DNA of 64,000 bases from the NCBI RefSeq assembly GCF_008704855.1, contig NZ_CP023691.1, positions 496,001 to 560,000 on the forward strand, written 5' to 3'. The notes beneath the pieces are model-generated. The model ran no database searches and was not told where the DNA came from. It was given only the letters and a program-made list of their open reading frames with translations. The translations under genes were made by a program, and so were the position numbers. Of this stretch, positions 50,822 through 59,321 are shown piece by piece; position 1 is the first letter of the stretch, and each line of letters opens with the position of its first letter. This DNA comes from Streptomyces platensis. Its GTDB lineage: Bacteria > Actinomycetota > Actinomycetes > Streptomycetales > Streptomycetaceae.

Positions 50822-53800
50822 GCATCTCTCGAATCGAGGCCCTTCAGGGCCCGGCCCACCAGCAGCAGCGCGCCGCCTGGCTGGCGGCCATGCCGTCCGC
50901 CGAGGACGCCTTGCACTGGGCCGACTCCGTCGTCACGGCCAGGACGGCAGCCCCGGGGACGCGGCGCCGGATCGCTCTCGGGCCGGAGAGCCGCCGCCGG
51001 GTCACCGCGGTGAGTGGTGGTCAGGCGCTGGGCGACTTCGTCGTCCTGCTCTCCGCCCTCGTGGCCGTCGTGCAGCGCACCTCGGCGCACGACGTGATCT
51101 GGCTGTCCACTCCTCTGCTTCACGGCGTCGACAGCCCCTACGGGCATGACGACCGGGTGCCGCTGGTCTTCCGCCCGGAGCGGCGGGGCAGCTTCAAGTC
51201 GCTGCTGGAGCATGTGCGCCACCAGGTCGCCACCTCGTACGCGGTCCAGGGCTTTCCGGTCCGCGACCTGTGGGCGCAGGCGGACGGACCGACGGACACC
51301 GGTGTGGTGGTCGCCGAGACCGGTCTGCACGAAAGCGTGCCGGTCGACGACAGCACCGAACTGGTCATCAGGATCAATACGGCGGAGGGCAGCTTCGAGG
51401 TCGAGGACCGGCACGGCCGGTTCCCGGAATGGTTCGCCGACCATGTCGTCGGGCTGATCGAAAAGGTGCTGGAGTATCTCGACGACACCGGCGTCGCGGT
51501 GGCCGACCTGGACCTGCTCGACGACGACGAGATCCTCCACCAACTCGACACGCTCACCGCCACCGACGTGCCCGCCTACACGCCGGACGACTCGCTGGCG
51601 ACCCGGTTCCGCGCGGTGGCGGCCGCCGATCCCGACGCGACCGCCCTCCTCACGGGCGGCCGGGCGGTGAGTTACGGCGAACTGCACTCCCGTGCAGCGC
51701 AGTTCGCCCATCACCTCCGCGACGATCTGAGCCTGGCCGAAGGGGAAGCGGTCGCCGTCCTGGTCTCGCGCGCCGAGGACACCCTGGTGGCGCTGTGGGG
51801 CTGCATGCTCGCCGGGACCGCGTACGTCCCGATCGACCCGCACGCCCCGACCGACCGCATCGCGCAGATCGCCGACGCCGCGAAGGCCAAGGTCCTGGCG
51901 CTGCACTCCAGCCTGCTGCACCGCCTCAGCGACCTGCCCACGCTCACCGTGTGCGGTCTGGACCTCCAGTTCCCCGCGGGCACGGCGGCGGTATCACCGG
52001 CCGAGCCGACCTGGCCGGCCCCGCGGGGTGGCGACGCCGCCGCGGTCATCACGACCTCCGGCTCGGGCGGGACCCCGCGCACGATCGTCCTCGACCACGC
52101 CGGCGTGGTGAACGTCGCGCTCGACCACGTCACCGAGCTCGGTCTCGGCCCGAGCGACCGCTACCTCGCGTTCATGGCGCTCTCGTTCGACGGCGCGCTG
52201 CTCGACATCGTGATGACCCATCTCGCCGGTGCGGCGCTGGTCCTCCCGGACGAGCAGGAGCTCGCCGATCCGCGCCGTCTGGAAGACCTGATGGCCGGGC
52301 ACGCCGTCACGGCGACCACTATGACGCCCTCCTATCTGAGTGCCCTCGACCCGTTGCGGCTGACCGACCTGCGGGTGCTCATCTCGGCGGCGGAGCCGGC
52401 GAATACGGCGGACCTGCTGGCGTACGCGGCCCGCGGCGTCGCGGTCTACAACGGCTACGGACCGACCGAGGCATGCGTGAACACGACGCTGCACCGGGTG
52501 GATCCGCAGCGCGACTACCACGGGGTGCCGCTCGGCCGGCCGCGCGCGAACATGCAGGTATACATCCTGGACCAGGACCGGAATCTGCTCCCCCGCCATG
52601 TCATCGGCGAGATCGCGATCTCCGGGCGCGGGGTGGCGTCCGGGTACATCGGGGACCCCGAGCAGAGCGCCCGCCGGTTCGTCCCGCACCCGTTCCGCCC
52701 GGACGGCGGCGTGCTGCACCTCTCCGGCGACCTCGGCGGCTGGGACGAGAACGGGGAGTTGGTCTTCGCCGGCCGCCGGGACCAGCAGGTGAAGATCCGT
52801 GGCTTCCGGGTCGAACCCACCGAGATCGAGAACGCGCTGCGCACGCACGACCGCGTGGAGGATGCCGTGGTGGCCGCGGATACCGACCGCGGGGTGCTCG
52901 TCGCCTTCGTCCGCGAGCCGGGCGGCCGGCGCGCGGAGCACGGCGACGTGCCGGTCGACGAGCTCTCCGACCACCTCGCCCGGACGCTGCCCGCCTATAT
53001 GGTCCCGAGCGCCGTGCACCTCGTCGACAGCTTCCCCACCACCGAACACGGCAAGGTGGACCGTCGCGCCCTCCTGGACCTGCACGAGCGGCGGCTGGCC
53101 GAGCGCCCGGTCAGCGCACCGGCGAACCCGCTCGAATCGCGCCTGCTGGAGGGGTGGGCGAAAGTCCTCGGCCTGCCCGCGATCGACGCCGAGGACGACT
53201 TCTTCCAGCTCGGCGGCGACTCCATCCGGCTGATCCAGGCCGTACAGGCCGCGGAGCAGGTGGGCATCACCCTGCGCACCAGCGACATCATCGAGCAGCG
53301 GACGGTTCGCGCGCTCGCGGGCATGGTGGCCGAACGCGGCGACGCCGCCGAGTCCGTGACACCGGCCGTGAGTGCATCCGTGAGCCTCACCGACGACGAG
53401 ACGCGGCAGCTTCCCGCGCGGTGCGAGGACGCCTACCCGCTGACGCACCTCCAGGAGCGGATGGTCGAGTGGTCCGCCGAACCCGACCTGCGGGCGCTGC
53501 ACGCCTACCGCTGCGTCGCGGGGTGGCGGCTGCGCGACGGCGAGCTGGACCTCGATGTGCTGCGGCAGGCCCTGCGCGGCCTGGTCGAACGGCACCGGTC
53601 GCTGCGCACCACCATCATCCGCGCGGCCGGCTCGGGACGGCTGCTCCAGTGCGTGCTGCCGCCGGACACCACCCTCGTCGACACCGTCGAAGCCCACCCG
53701 GAGGACACGGCCGACACGGTGCTGAACGCCGTCGTCGAGGCCGATCTCGCCGAGGCGTTCGACACCGACGGCGCCGCGCCGTGGACCCGCTTCCACCTCG

Positions 53801-54756
53801 TGGTGCGCTCCGCGACCGAAGTCGATGTCGTCATGTCCGCGCACCACGCGCTGACGGACGGGTGGAGCGGAGTCCAGCTGCGCAACGAACTCCTGGAGGA
53901 CTACGGAACCCTCCGTGCCGGCGGCCGCCCCGAGACCGCGGCGCCCACGGTGGACTCCTACCGGGAGTTCGTCGCGCTGGAGCGGACACTCGCCAACGAT
54001 CCGCAGGCGCAAGGCTTCTGGGCGGACACCCTGGCCACGCTCCCGGACGGCCTGGCCACCCCGCGCCGCCGGGAGTTCCGGCGGGTGGGCTACACGGAGG
54101 TCGTCGTGCCCCCGGAGCGGGTCGAGGCGATCCTCGCGAGCACCCGGAACGAGGGCCTCTCCCCCAAGGCGCGCTGTCTCTCGGCTTTCCTCTCCGCGCT
54201 CCACCGTCATGGCGGCGCACCGGAGCTGACGGTCGGCATCGTCGCCAACGGCCGGTCGGAGCGGCTCACCGACCCGCTCGGCACCACGGGCCTGTTCTGG
54301 AACATCCTGCCGGTCAGCTCCCGCTGGGACGCCGATACGCGGCCCCCTTCGACGGCGGCGGTCCAGGCCCGGCTCGAAGCTCTGGAGCCCTACGCGGGAT
54401 ACCCGCTGGCCGGTCATGTCGCGGACGACGAGGCCATCGCGGGGTGGTTCAACTTCGTGCACTTCCATCACGCCCGCCAGGCCGTCGACCGGCTGACCCT
54501 GGTCGAGGAGTGCATCGCCCTCGGCCAGCTGCACCATCCGGTGGTGCTCGCGGTGTCGCTCGAACCGGCGACTCCCGGCGGCGCCCCCCAGCTCGTCGCC
54601 ACCCTTGAGCACGACCTCGACCGGCTCGACGAGGCCTCCGCCGAACGGCTGATGGCCCTCTGGTCCGAGGCACTGTCCTCGCCGGCCACCGACACCCCGG
54701 GCTACGACGCCGTACCCGGCGAACCGGAGGAATCCCGTGACACTGTTCAGTCCTGA
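50818..54756 (+). CDS. Nonribosomal peptide synthetase 2: half-C, A, T, C
   Basis: This 1312-aa synthetase has an N-terminal half-condensation region (about 30-235), clearly the C-terminal lobe of a C domain lacking HHxxxDG. Then follow an A domain (about 260-755), T (LGGDSIRL, about 798) and a final C domain (about 873-1310; HHALTDGWS). My hand-derived pocket code DGLTIAGVNK resembles Phe/Tyr codes (TIA core), so an aromatic residue is likely. The A3 loop reads TSGSGGTPRT instead of TSGSTGxPKG, while the catalytic Lys of A10 (EHGKVDR) is kept. There is no thioesterase, reductase or epimerase. The halogenase gene overlaps its end by 20 bases. Confidence 0.91.
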   Translation: MSISRIEALQGPAHQQQRAAWLAAMPSAEDALHWADSVVTARTAAPGTRRRIALGPESRRRVTAVSGGQALGDFVVLLSALVAVVQRTSAHDVIWLSTPLLHGVDSPYGHDDRVPLVFRPERRGSFKSLLEHVRHQVATSYAVQGFPVRDLWAQADGPTDTGVVVAETGLHESVPVDDSTELVIRINTAEGSFEVEDRHGRFPEWFADHVVGLIEKVLEYLDDTGVAVADLDLLDDDEILHQLDTLTATDVPAYTPDDSLATRFRAVAAADPDATALLTGGRAVSYGELHSRAAQFAHHLRDDLSLAEGEAVAVLVSRAEDTLVALWGCMLAGTAYVPIDPHAPTDRIAQIADAAKAKVLALHSSLLHRLSDLPTLTVCGLDLQFPAGTAAVSPAEPTWPAPRGGDAAAVITTSGSGGTPRTIVLDHAGVVNVALDHVTELGLGPSDRYLAFMALSFDGALLDIVMTHLAGAALVLPDEQELADPRRLEDLMAGHAVTATTMTPSYLSALDPLRLTDLRVLISAAEPANTADLLAYAARGVAVYNGYGPTEACVNTTLHRVDPQRDYHGVPLGRPRANMQVYILDQDRNLLPRHVIGEIAISGRGVASGYIGDPEQSARRFVPHPFRPDGGVLHLSGDLGGWDENGELVFAGRRDQQVKIRGFRVEPTEIENALRTHDRVEDAVVAADTDRGVLVAFVREPGGRRAEHGDVPVDELSDHLARTLPAYMVPSAVHLVDSFPTTEHGKVDRRALLDLHERRLAERPVSAPANPLESRLLEGWAKVLGLPAIDAEDDFFQLGGDSIRLIQAVQAAEQVGITLRTSDIIEQRTVRALAGMVAERGDAAESVTPAVSASVSLTDDETRQLPARCEDAYPLTHLQERMVEWSAEPDLRALHAYRCVAGWRLRDGELDLDVLRQALRGLVERHRSLRTTIIRAAGSGRLLQCVLPPDTTLVDTVEAHPEDTADTVLNAVVEADLAEAFDTDGAAPWTRFHLVVRSATEVDVVMSAHHALTDGWSGVQLRNELLEDYGTLRAGGRPETAAPTVDSYREFVALERTLANDPQAQGFWADTLATLPDGLATPRRREFRRVGYTEVVVPPERVEAILASTRNEGLSPKARCLSAFLSALHRHGGAPELTVGIVANGRSERLTDPLGTTGLFWNILPVSSRWDADTRPPSTAAVQARLEALEPYAGYPLAGHVADDEAIAGWFNFVHFHHARQAVDRLTLVEECIALGQLHHPVVLAVSLEPATPGGAPQLVATLEHDLDRLDEASAERLMALWSEALSSPATDTPGYDAVPGEPEESRDTVQS

Positions 54757-56515
54757 GCACTCCGCGTCCCCCGACGGGACTCCCTGGTACGACGTCGTGG
54801 TCTGCGGCGGCGGACTCGCGGGCGCCACCTTCGCCCGACAGCTGCGCCGTGAACAGCCCGACGCCTCGGTCCTGGTGATCGACGGGCAGACCTACCCGGT
54901 GCCGCTGGCGGCTCATAAAGTCGGCGAGTCGACGGTGGACATCGCGGGGTTCTACTTCTCCTCGGTCCTCGGACTCGCCGAGTACATGGCCGACAAGCAC
55001 CTCCCCAAGCTGGGCCTGCGCTATTTCTTCGGCCAGGCGGGTCGGCCGTTCGCCGAGGCCCCGGAGATCGGGCTGTCGGGCTTCCCGGGGCGGAGCACCT
55101 ACCAGATCGACCGCGGTGTCCTCGAAAACGACCTGTACGAGATGAACTGCGAGGCCGGCGTCGAGATCGCCACCGGCAGCATGGTCCGCGAGGTCGACCT
55201 GGGCCCCGGTGAGGACTCACACCTGGTGCACTACGTCGACGGGGAGGGGGTACCCCGGAGCGCGCGCTGCCGGTGGGTGGTCGACGCCATGGGACGCGCC
55301 CGGTACCTCCAGCGCAAACTGGGGCTTCAGCGCCCCACCGAGGGCCAGTTCAACGCCGTGTGGTTCCGCGTGGCGGGCCGGCTCGATGTCGAGGACTTCG
55401 TTTCCGACGACAACGCCGACTGGCACGAGCGGGTGCCGGGCCGCAACCGCCGGCTCTCCACGGTCCATCTGATGGGCCCCGGGTACTGGGTCTGGCTGAT
55501 CCCGCTGGGTTCCGGCAACACCAGCGTCGGCATCGTGACATCCGGCGAGATCCATGACATCGACGGTATGAGCACCCTCCCCACCGCCGTCGAGTGGCTG
55601 GAGAAGAACGAGCCGGAGGTGGCGTCCGCGCTGCCCCAGCACGAGGTTCTCGACTTCCTCGCGGTCCGCGACTACAGCTACACCTCCTCCCAGGTCTTCT
55701 CCGCCGACCGCTGGGGCTGCCTGGGCGAGGCCGCGGCCTTCGCCGACCCGTTCTACTCCCCCGGCTCCAACATGATCGCCTTCGAGAACTCGGGGCTGAT
55801 CGGACTGATCGGCGAGGACGCCCGGGGCGCTCTGCGTCCGGAGCGGGTCGACGAGCTGAGCCGTTTCATGCTCAGTCAGAACGACTGGCTCACGTACAAC
55901 ATCCACAGCTCGTACTCGTACTTCGGCGAGCCCCTCATCATGGCCCTGTCGTTCATCTGGGACACCCTGCTCTCCTGGACCACGGCGACCCCGCAGATCT
56001 ACAACGGCATCTTCCTCGACGAGGAGAAGGCCGCCGCGGTGCGCACCGCGACCCCGGGTCTCTACGCCCTGACCGTGCAGGTCAAGCGCCTGTTCAAGCA
56101 GTGGGAACAGAAGGCGGGGCGGGGCCGGGACTTCCGCTTCATCGACTACGGCAAAATCCCGTTCCTGCACGAGGCGTACGAACGCAACCTCGTGGAGGGC
56201 AAGTCGGTGGCCGACCTCGTGGCGGACCACCGCCACAGCATGGCCGTGCTCGAAGAGGTGGCCCAGGCGATCTTCCTCATCGCCGTGGAAGACACCATGC
56301 CCGAGCGCCGCGCGCATCTCGGCGAGCACCCCTGGCTCAACGCCTGGGCGATCGGCCTGGACCCCGAGCACTGGCGGTCCGCCGGACTGTTCCAGCCCAC
56401 GACACCACCTCGCTCCCTCGACCAGACGTACGCGACCCTGACGGCACTGTTCGACGCCCCGTCGCCGGAGCCCGATACGACACCGGCCGCGCTGCCGATC
56501 GAGCTGCGGCTCTAG
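54737..56515 (+). CDS. Flavin-dependent halogenase
   Basis: This 592-aa FAD-dependent halogenase has the dinucleotide-binding GGGLAG at 24-29, HKVGES with the candidate catalytic Lys61, and the halogenase signature WxWxIP at 251-256 (WVWLIP). FADPFYSPGSN also resembles CmlS and phenol halogenases. Such enzymes make hypochlorous acid from FADH2, O2 and chloride and chlorinate electron-rich rings, often on carrier proteins. The expected target is the hydroxylated ring on NRPS 2. The C-terminal tail ALPIELRL matches the last residues of NRPS 1 (PLTIELRY). A flavin reductase partner is not adjacent, which is common. Confidence 0.88.
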   Translation: MTLFSPEHSASPDGTPWYDVVVCGGGLAGATFARQLRREQPDASVLVIDGQTYPVPLAAHKVGESTVDIAGFYFSSVLGLAEYMADKHLPKLGLRYFFGQAGRPFAEAPEIGLSGFPGRSTYQIDRGVLENDLYEMNCEAGVEIATGSMVREVDLGPGEDSHLVHYVDGEGVPRSARCRWVVDAMGRARYLQRKLGLQRPTEGQFNAVWFRVAGRLDVEDFVSDDNADWHERVPGRNRRLSTVHLMGPGYWVWLIPLGSGNTSVGIVTSGEIHDIDGMSTLPTAVEWLEKNEPEVASALPQHEVLDFLAVRDYSYTSSQVFSADRWGCLGEAAAFADPFYSPGSNMIAFENSGLIGLIGEDARGALRPERVDELSRFMLSQNDWLTYNIHSSYSYFGEPLIMALSFIWDTLLSWTTATPQIYNGIFLDEEKAAAVRTATPGLYALTVQVKRLFKQWEQKAGRGRDFRFIDYGKIPFLHEAYERNLVEGKSVADLVADHRHSMAVLEEVAQAIFLIAVEDTMPERRAHLGEHPWLNAWAIGLDPEHWRSAGLFQPTTPPRSLDQTYATLTALFDAPSPEPDTTPAALPIELRL

Positions 56516-56595
56516 GTCGGACGGCCCCTCTTCCGACAGCCGGACCGGCTCTTGCACCGCCTCGCCGTATCCGCCCCAGTCATGACCTGAAGGAC

Positions 56596-56634
56596 CGCCG
56601 ATGCCCGCGGCCGTCGTCGCCGCGGGCATCGGCG
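56596..56634 (+). terminator. Strong hairpin after the halogenase
   Basis: A 15-bp perfect stem (right arm CCGCGGGCATCGGCG) with a 9-base loop lies 81 bases after the halogenase stop and 58 bases before the aminotransferase. It probably ends or attenuates the NRPS operon. Confidence 0.7.
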
Positions 56635-56691
56635 CGGAACCCCGGCCGGCTCCACACGAGCCGCCGCAGATCAGCTACCCGAGGAGTGCCC

Positions 56692-57822
56692 ATGATTTCG
56701 ACGTGTCGGCAGTGGCACGAGCTGTCCTTGATCGAGCGTCAGGCACGTGCCGCACGGCACGACGGACAGCCCACATGGGATCTCTCAGAGGCCCTGTTGC
56801 GCGGTCTCCCGTCGTCGGCGGGCCGCGTCGATTTCCACGCCGAGACCTATCCCGATCCACAAGGGGAACGGGAACTCCGGCGCCGCATCGCGGCCCGGGA
56901 GAACGCGAAATACGGCCTGTCGCTGACCGAGGACCACATCGTGGTGACGCACGGTGCGACCGAGGCCCTGTTCCTCCTCGCGCACACCTTCTTGAACCCC
57001 GGTGACCGGGTCGCCGTTCAGGCACCCAGCTTCCTCTTCTACCGGGAAATCCTCGAAAACCTCGGCGCCACGGTCGTCCCACTCAACGCGGAACCCGACA
57101 GCGCCCGTCCGGCACGAATGCGGTTACTGCACAGCCCGTCGAACCCCGATGGCCGCGTGCTCGCCGAGGGCGCCCTGTCCCTGCACGCCGAGGCGGCGCG
57201 CGCCGACGGCTCACTGCTCGTCCTGGACCAGGTCTACGACGAGCTGATCGTCAGCGGTACGCGCCCCCGGGAGGACCAGGCCGTGCTCGACAGCGGCCAT
57301 GTGGTGAAGGTCAACTCGGTGTCGAAGGCGTTCGGTTGCCCCGGAATCCGCATCGGCTGGATCACCACGGCACCGGCGGTCGCCGAAGTACTCACCGGTG
57401 TGGCCGAGCGCCTGCGCATGGGCCCGTCGCTGGTGGCGCAACAAGCAGCGACGGCTCTGCTGGAACGGCCGGTGGACGGGAACCTGGAGCTGCTGGCCGA
57501 GCGCCGCGCCATCGCCCTCGACGCCCTCTCCACACTCGACCTCTTCGAGGAAGCGGCACCTCCGCCGGGCGGCCTGTTCCTCTGGCTGAAGCTGGCCGAC
57601 CCGAACGCGAGCGCCCAGCAGTTCTGCGACCGGGCACTGGCCGAGGCGGGCGTACGTCTGATGCCCGGCCTCGGCTTCTGGCAGGGAACGGACGACCGGG
57701 TACGCCTCTCGTTCGGCGCGGTTCCTGACTACCTTGACGCGGCGTTCGACCGTCTCCGTCGGCTGACGGTGTCACCGCGACGGCCCGAGGCCGGTCTCAC
57801 AACAGCTCAGGGAATCAGGTGA
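56692..57822 (+). CDS. PLP-dependent aminotransferase, class I/II
   Basis: A 376-aa fold-type I aminotransferase. It shows VVTHGATEALFLLAHTFLNP, HSPSNPDGR, LLVLDQVYDELIVSG and the PLP-Lys motif SVSKAFGCPGIRIGW; the C-terminal substrate Arg is in DDRVRLSFGA. It is the only aminotransferase in the cluster and is the natural candidate to make and use the 2-oxoacids on either side of the chain-elongation steps. The ATG at 56692 has GAGGAG upstream; the much longer open frame upstream has no homology. A hairpin separates it from the halogenase. Confidence 0.88.
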   Translation: MISTCRQWHELSLIERQARAARHDGQPTWDLSEALLRGLPSSAGRVDFHAETYPDPQGERELRRRIAARENAKYGLSLTEDHIVVTHGATEALFLLAHTFLNPGDRVAVQAPSFLFYREILENLGATVVPLNAEPDSARPARMRLLHSPSNPDGRVLAEGALSLHAEAARADGSLLVLDQVYDELIVSGTRPREDQAVLDSGHVVKVNSVSKAFGCPGIRIGWITTAPAVAEVLTGVAERLRMGPSLVAQQAATALLERPVDGNLELLAERRAIALDALSTLDLFEEAAPPPGGLFLWLKLADPNASAQQFCDRALAEAGVRLMPGLGFWQGTDDRVRLSFGAVPDYLDAAFDRLRRLTVSPRRPEAGLTTAQGIR

Positions 57823-57947
57823 GTTCCCCCCGGCTCCTCGCCCGGGTCCTTCAGGCCGAACCATGACCGATATCCATCGTCGCCGGCCGGCGGGCCGTCA
57901 CGATACCCCTTCAGACGCGAAATCACCTGGAGCGGGAAGTCTCACTG

Positions 57948-59288
57948 ATGGGTAATGACATGACGATGCCGTCGGCGACGCAGTCCCCGCCCCGAGGAGG
58001 GCTGCGCCGCAACCGTGACTTCCACATCTTCTGGATCGGCGAGACGATCTCGCTGTTCGGCGCCGAGGTCAGTCTCCTCGCCCTGCCGCTCACCGCCCTC
58101 GTCGTGCTCGGCGCCGACGCCGCCGACCTGGGCCTGCTGCGCTTCGTCGAGTACCTCCCGTTCCTCGCCCTGGCGCTGCCCTTGGGAGTGCTCGTCGACC
58201 GGAGCAGGCGCCACCCGCTGCTGGTGATCGCCAACAGCGCCCGTGCCCTGCTCGTCGGGGTCATCCCGGTGCTCGCGGCACTCGGGTGGCTGTCCATGTC
58301 CTGGCTGGTGGTCCTCGCCTTGGGCATCGGGACGTTCACCGTGCTGTTCGACCTGTGCCTCCCGGCCTACCTCCCGAAGTTCGTGGCCTCGGAGGACCTG
58401 CTGTCGGCCAACGGGCGGGTGTCCATGAGCCAGGCGGCGGCGGAGGTCGCGGGGCCGGGCCTGTTCGGCTTGCTCGTCCAGTGGCTCACCGCGCCCCTCT
58501 GCCTGGCACTCAACGCCGGTTCCTACCTCGTGTCAGTCCTTTCCCTCCTGCTCATCAAGCGACCGGAGCCCGCCCCCACCCGAGTGGTCGGCACCCCCTG
58601 GCAGGACCTCTACGACGGGCTGCGCTTCCTCGTACGTTCACGCTTGATGCGGGCAGTGACCCTTGCCGGGAGCCTCTACAACCTGGCGTGGGCCATCTTC
58701 CAGACCGCGTTCCTCGTTTACATGAACAAAATTCTCGGGTTCAACGTCGGCATCGTCCTCGCGGTGGGAGCGGCCGGCGGCCTGGCCGGAGCCGCCTGCG
58801 CCCCGTGGCTCACCCGGCGCCTCCCCGTCGGCGTCACCTACCTTGCGGCCGCCGCCGCCATCGCCGTCCCCGCCCTGCTCATCCCCGCCGTCACGGGGCA
58901 ACGCACCACCCTCGCTCTCGTCGACACCGCCCTTCTGGTCCTCATGAACGGCGGTCTCGCGGTCTTCAGCGTCCTCACCGCGACCCTGCGGCAGAGCGTC
59001 ACTCCCGACAGCCTCATGGGCCGCGTCGTGGCCGGCTACCGGGCCCTGGTCTTCGGCGGCATCTCCCTCGGCGGCCTGATCACCGCATGGCTCGGCAGCC
59101 TGGCCGGCCCACGCGCCATCCTCTGGGTGGCCGGCGTGTTCTTCCTCTCCGCGCTGGCACCGGTCCTGCTCTCCCCGGTCCCCCGCCTACGGGGTTTCGG
59201 CACAGCGGACAGCCCCCTGAGCGGCACCGAGTCCGCTGAAGGAGAGCGGGCAGAGGCTTCGTCGGACCACACAGAACCAGGCAGATAA
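57948..59288 (+). CDS. MFS transporter (putative product exporter)
   Basis: This 446-aa membrane protein has about 12 helices and the drug-exporter type (MFS_3/DHA-like) pattern: RNRDFHIFWIGETISLFGAE at the N-terminus and the loop LPLGVLVDRSRRHPLLV between helices 2 and 3. FDLCLPAYLPKFVASEDLLS follows, with conserved Pro residues. Located at the end of the cluster after the aminotransferase, it probably exports the peptide and gives self-resistance. The tail is acidic and poorly conserved. Confidence 0.86.
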   Translation: MGNDMTMPSATQSPPRGGLRRNRDFHIFWIGETISLFGAEVSLLALPLTALVVLGADAADLGLLRFVEYLPFLALALPLGVLVDRSRRHPLLVIANSARALLVGVIPVLAALGWLSMSWLVVLALGIGTFTVLFDLCLPAYLPKFVASEDLLSANGRVSMSQAAAEVAGPGLFGLLVQWLTAPLCLALNAGSYLVSVLSLLLIKRPEPAPTRVVGTPWQDLYDGLRFLVRSRLMRAVTLAGSLYNLAWAIFQTAFLVYMNKILGFNVGIVLAVGAAGGLAGAACAPWLTRRLPVGVTYLAAAAAIAVPALLIPAVTGQRTTLALVDTALLVLMNGGLAVFSVLTATLRQSVTPDSLMGRVVAGYRALVFGGISLGGLITAWLGSLAGPRAILWVAGVFFLSALAPVLLSPVPRLRGFGTADSPLSGTESAEGERAEASSDHTEPGR

Positions 59289-59321
59289 CGCAACCACGCC
59301 GACCGGCCAACGAGCCGGCAC

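Larger units (their letters stand above)
29085..59288. other. Candidate nonribosomal tripeptide biosynthetic gene cluster
   Basis: Core limits are 33035-59288 with the SARP at 29085 as likely regulator. Contents: 2-oxoacid elongation set (LeuA/C/B/D-like), ureohydrolase, aminomutase, two synthetases with three A, three T and three complete C domains, two CmlA-type hydroxylases, aromatic hydroxylase, halogenase, aminotransferase and exporter. The parts fit a peptide of beta-homolysine, (hydroxy)valine and a chlorinated hydroxyphenyl residue, as recalled for resormycin. The antiporter, HTH-ClpN and nitroreductase genes are of uncertain membership. No MbtH-like, phosphopantetheinyl transferase or thioesterase gene is seen. 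Confidence 0.75.

Noticed and set aside
33035..56515. A chloramphenicol cluster, because of CmlA-like oxygenases and a CmlS-like halogenase
   Set aside because: No aminodeoxychorismate synthase or other p-aminophenylalanine genes, no reductase domain, and two multi-module synthetases are present instead.
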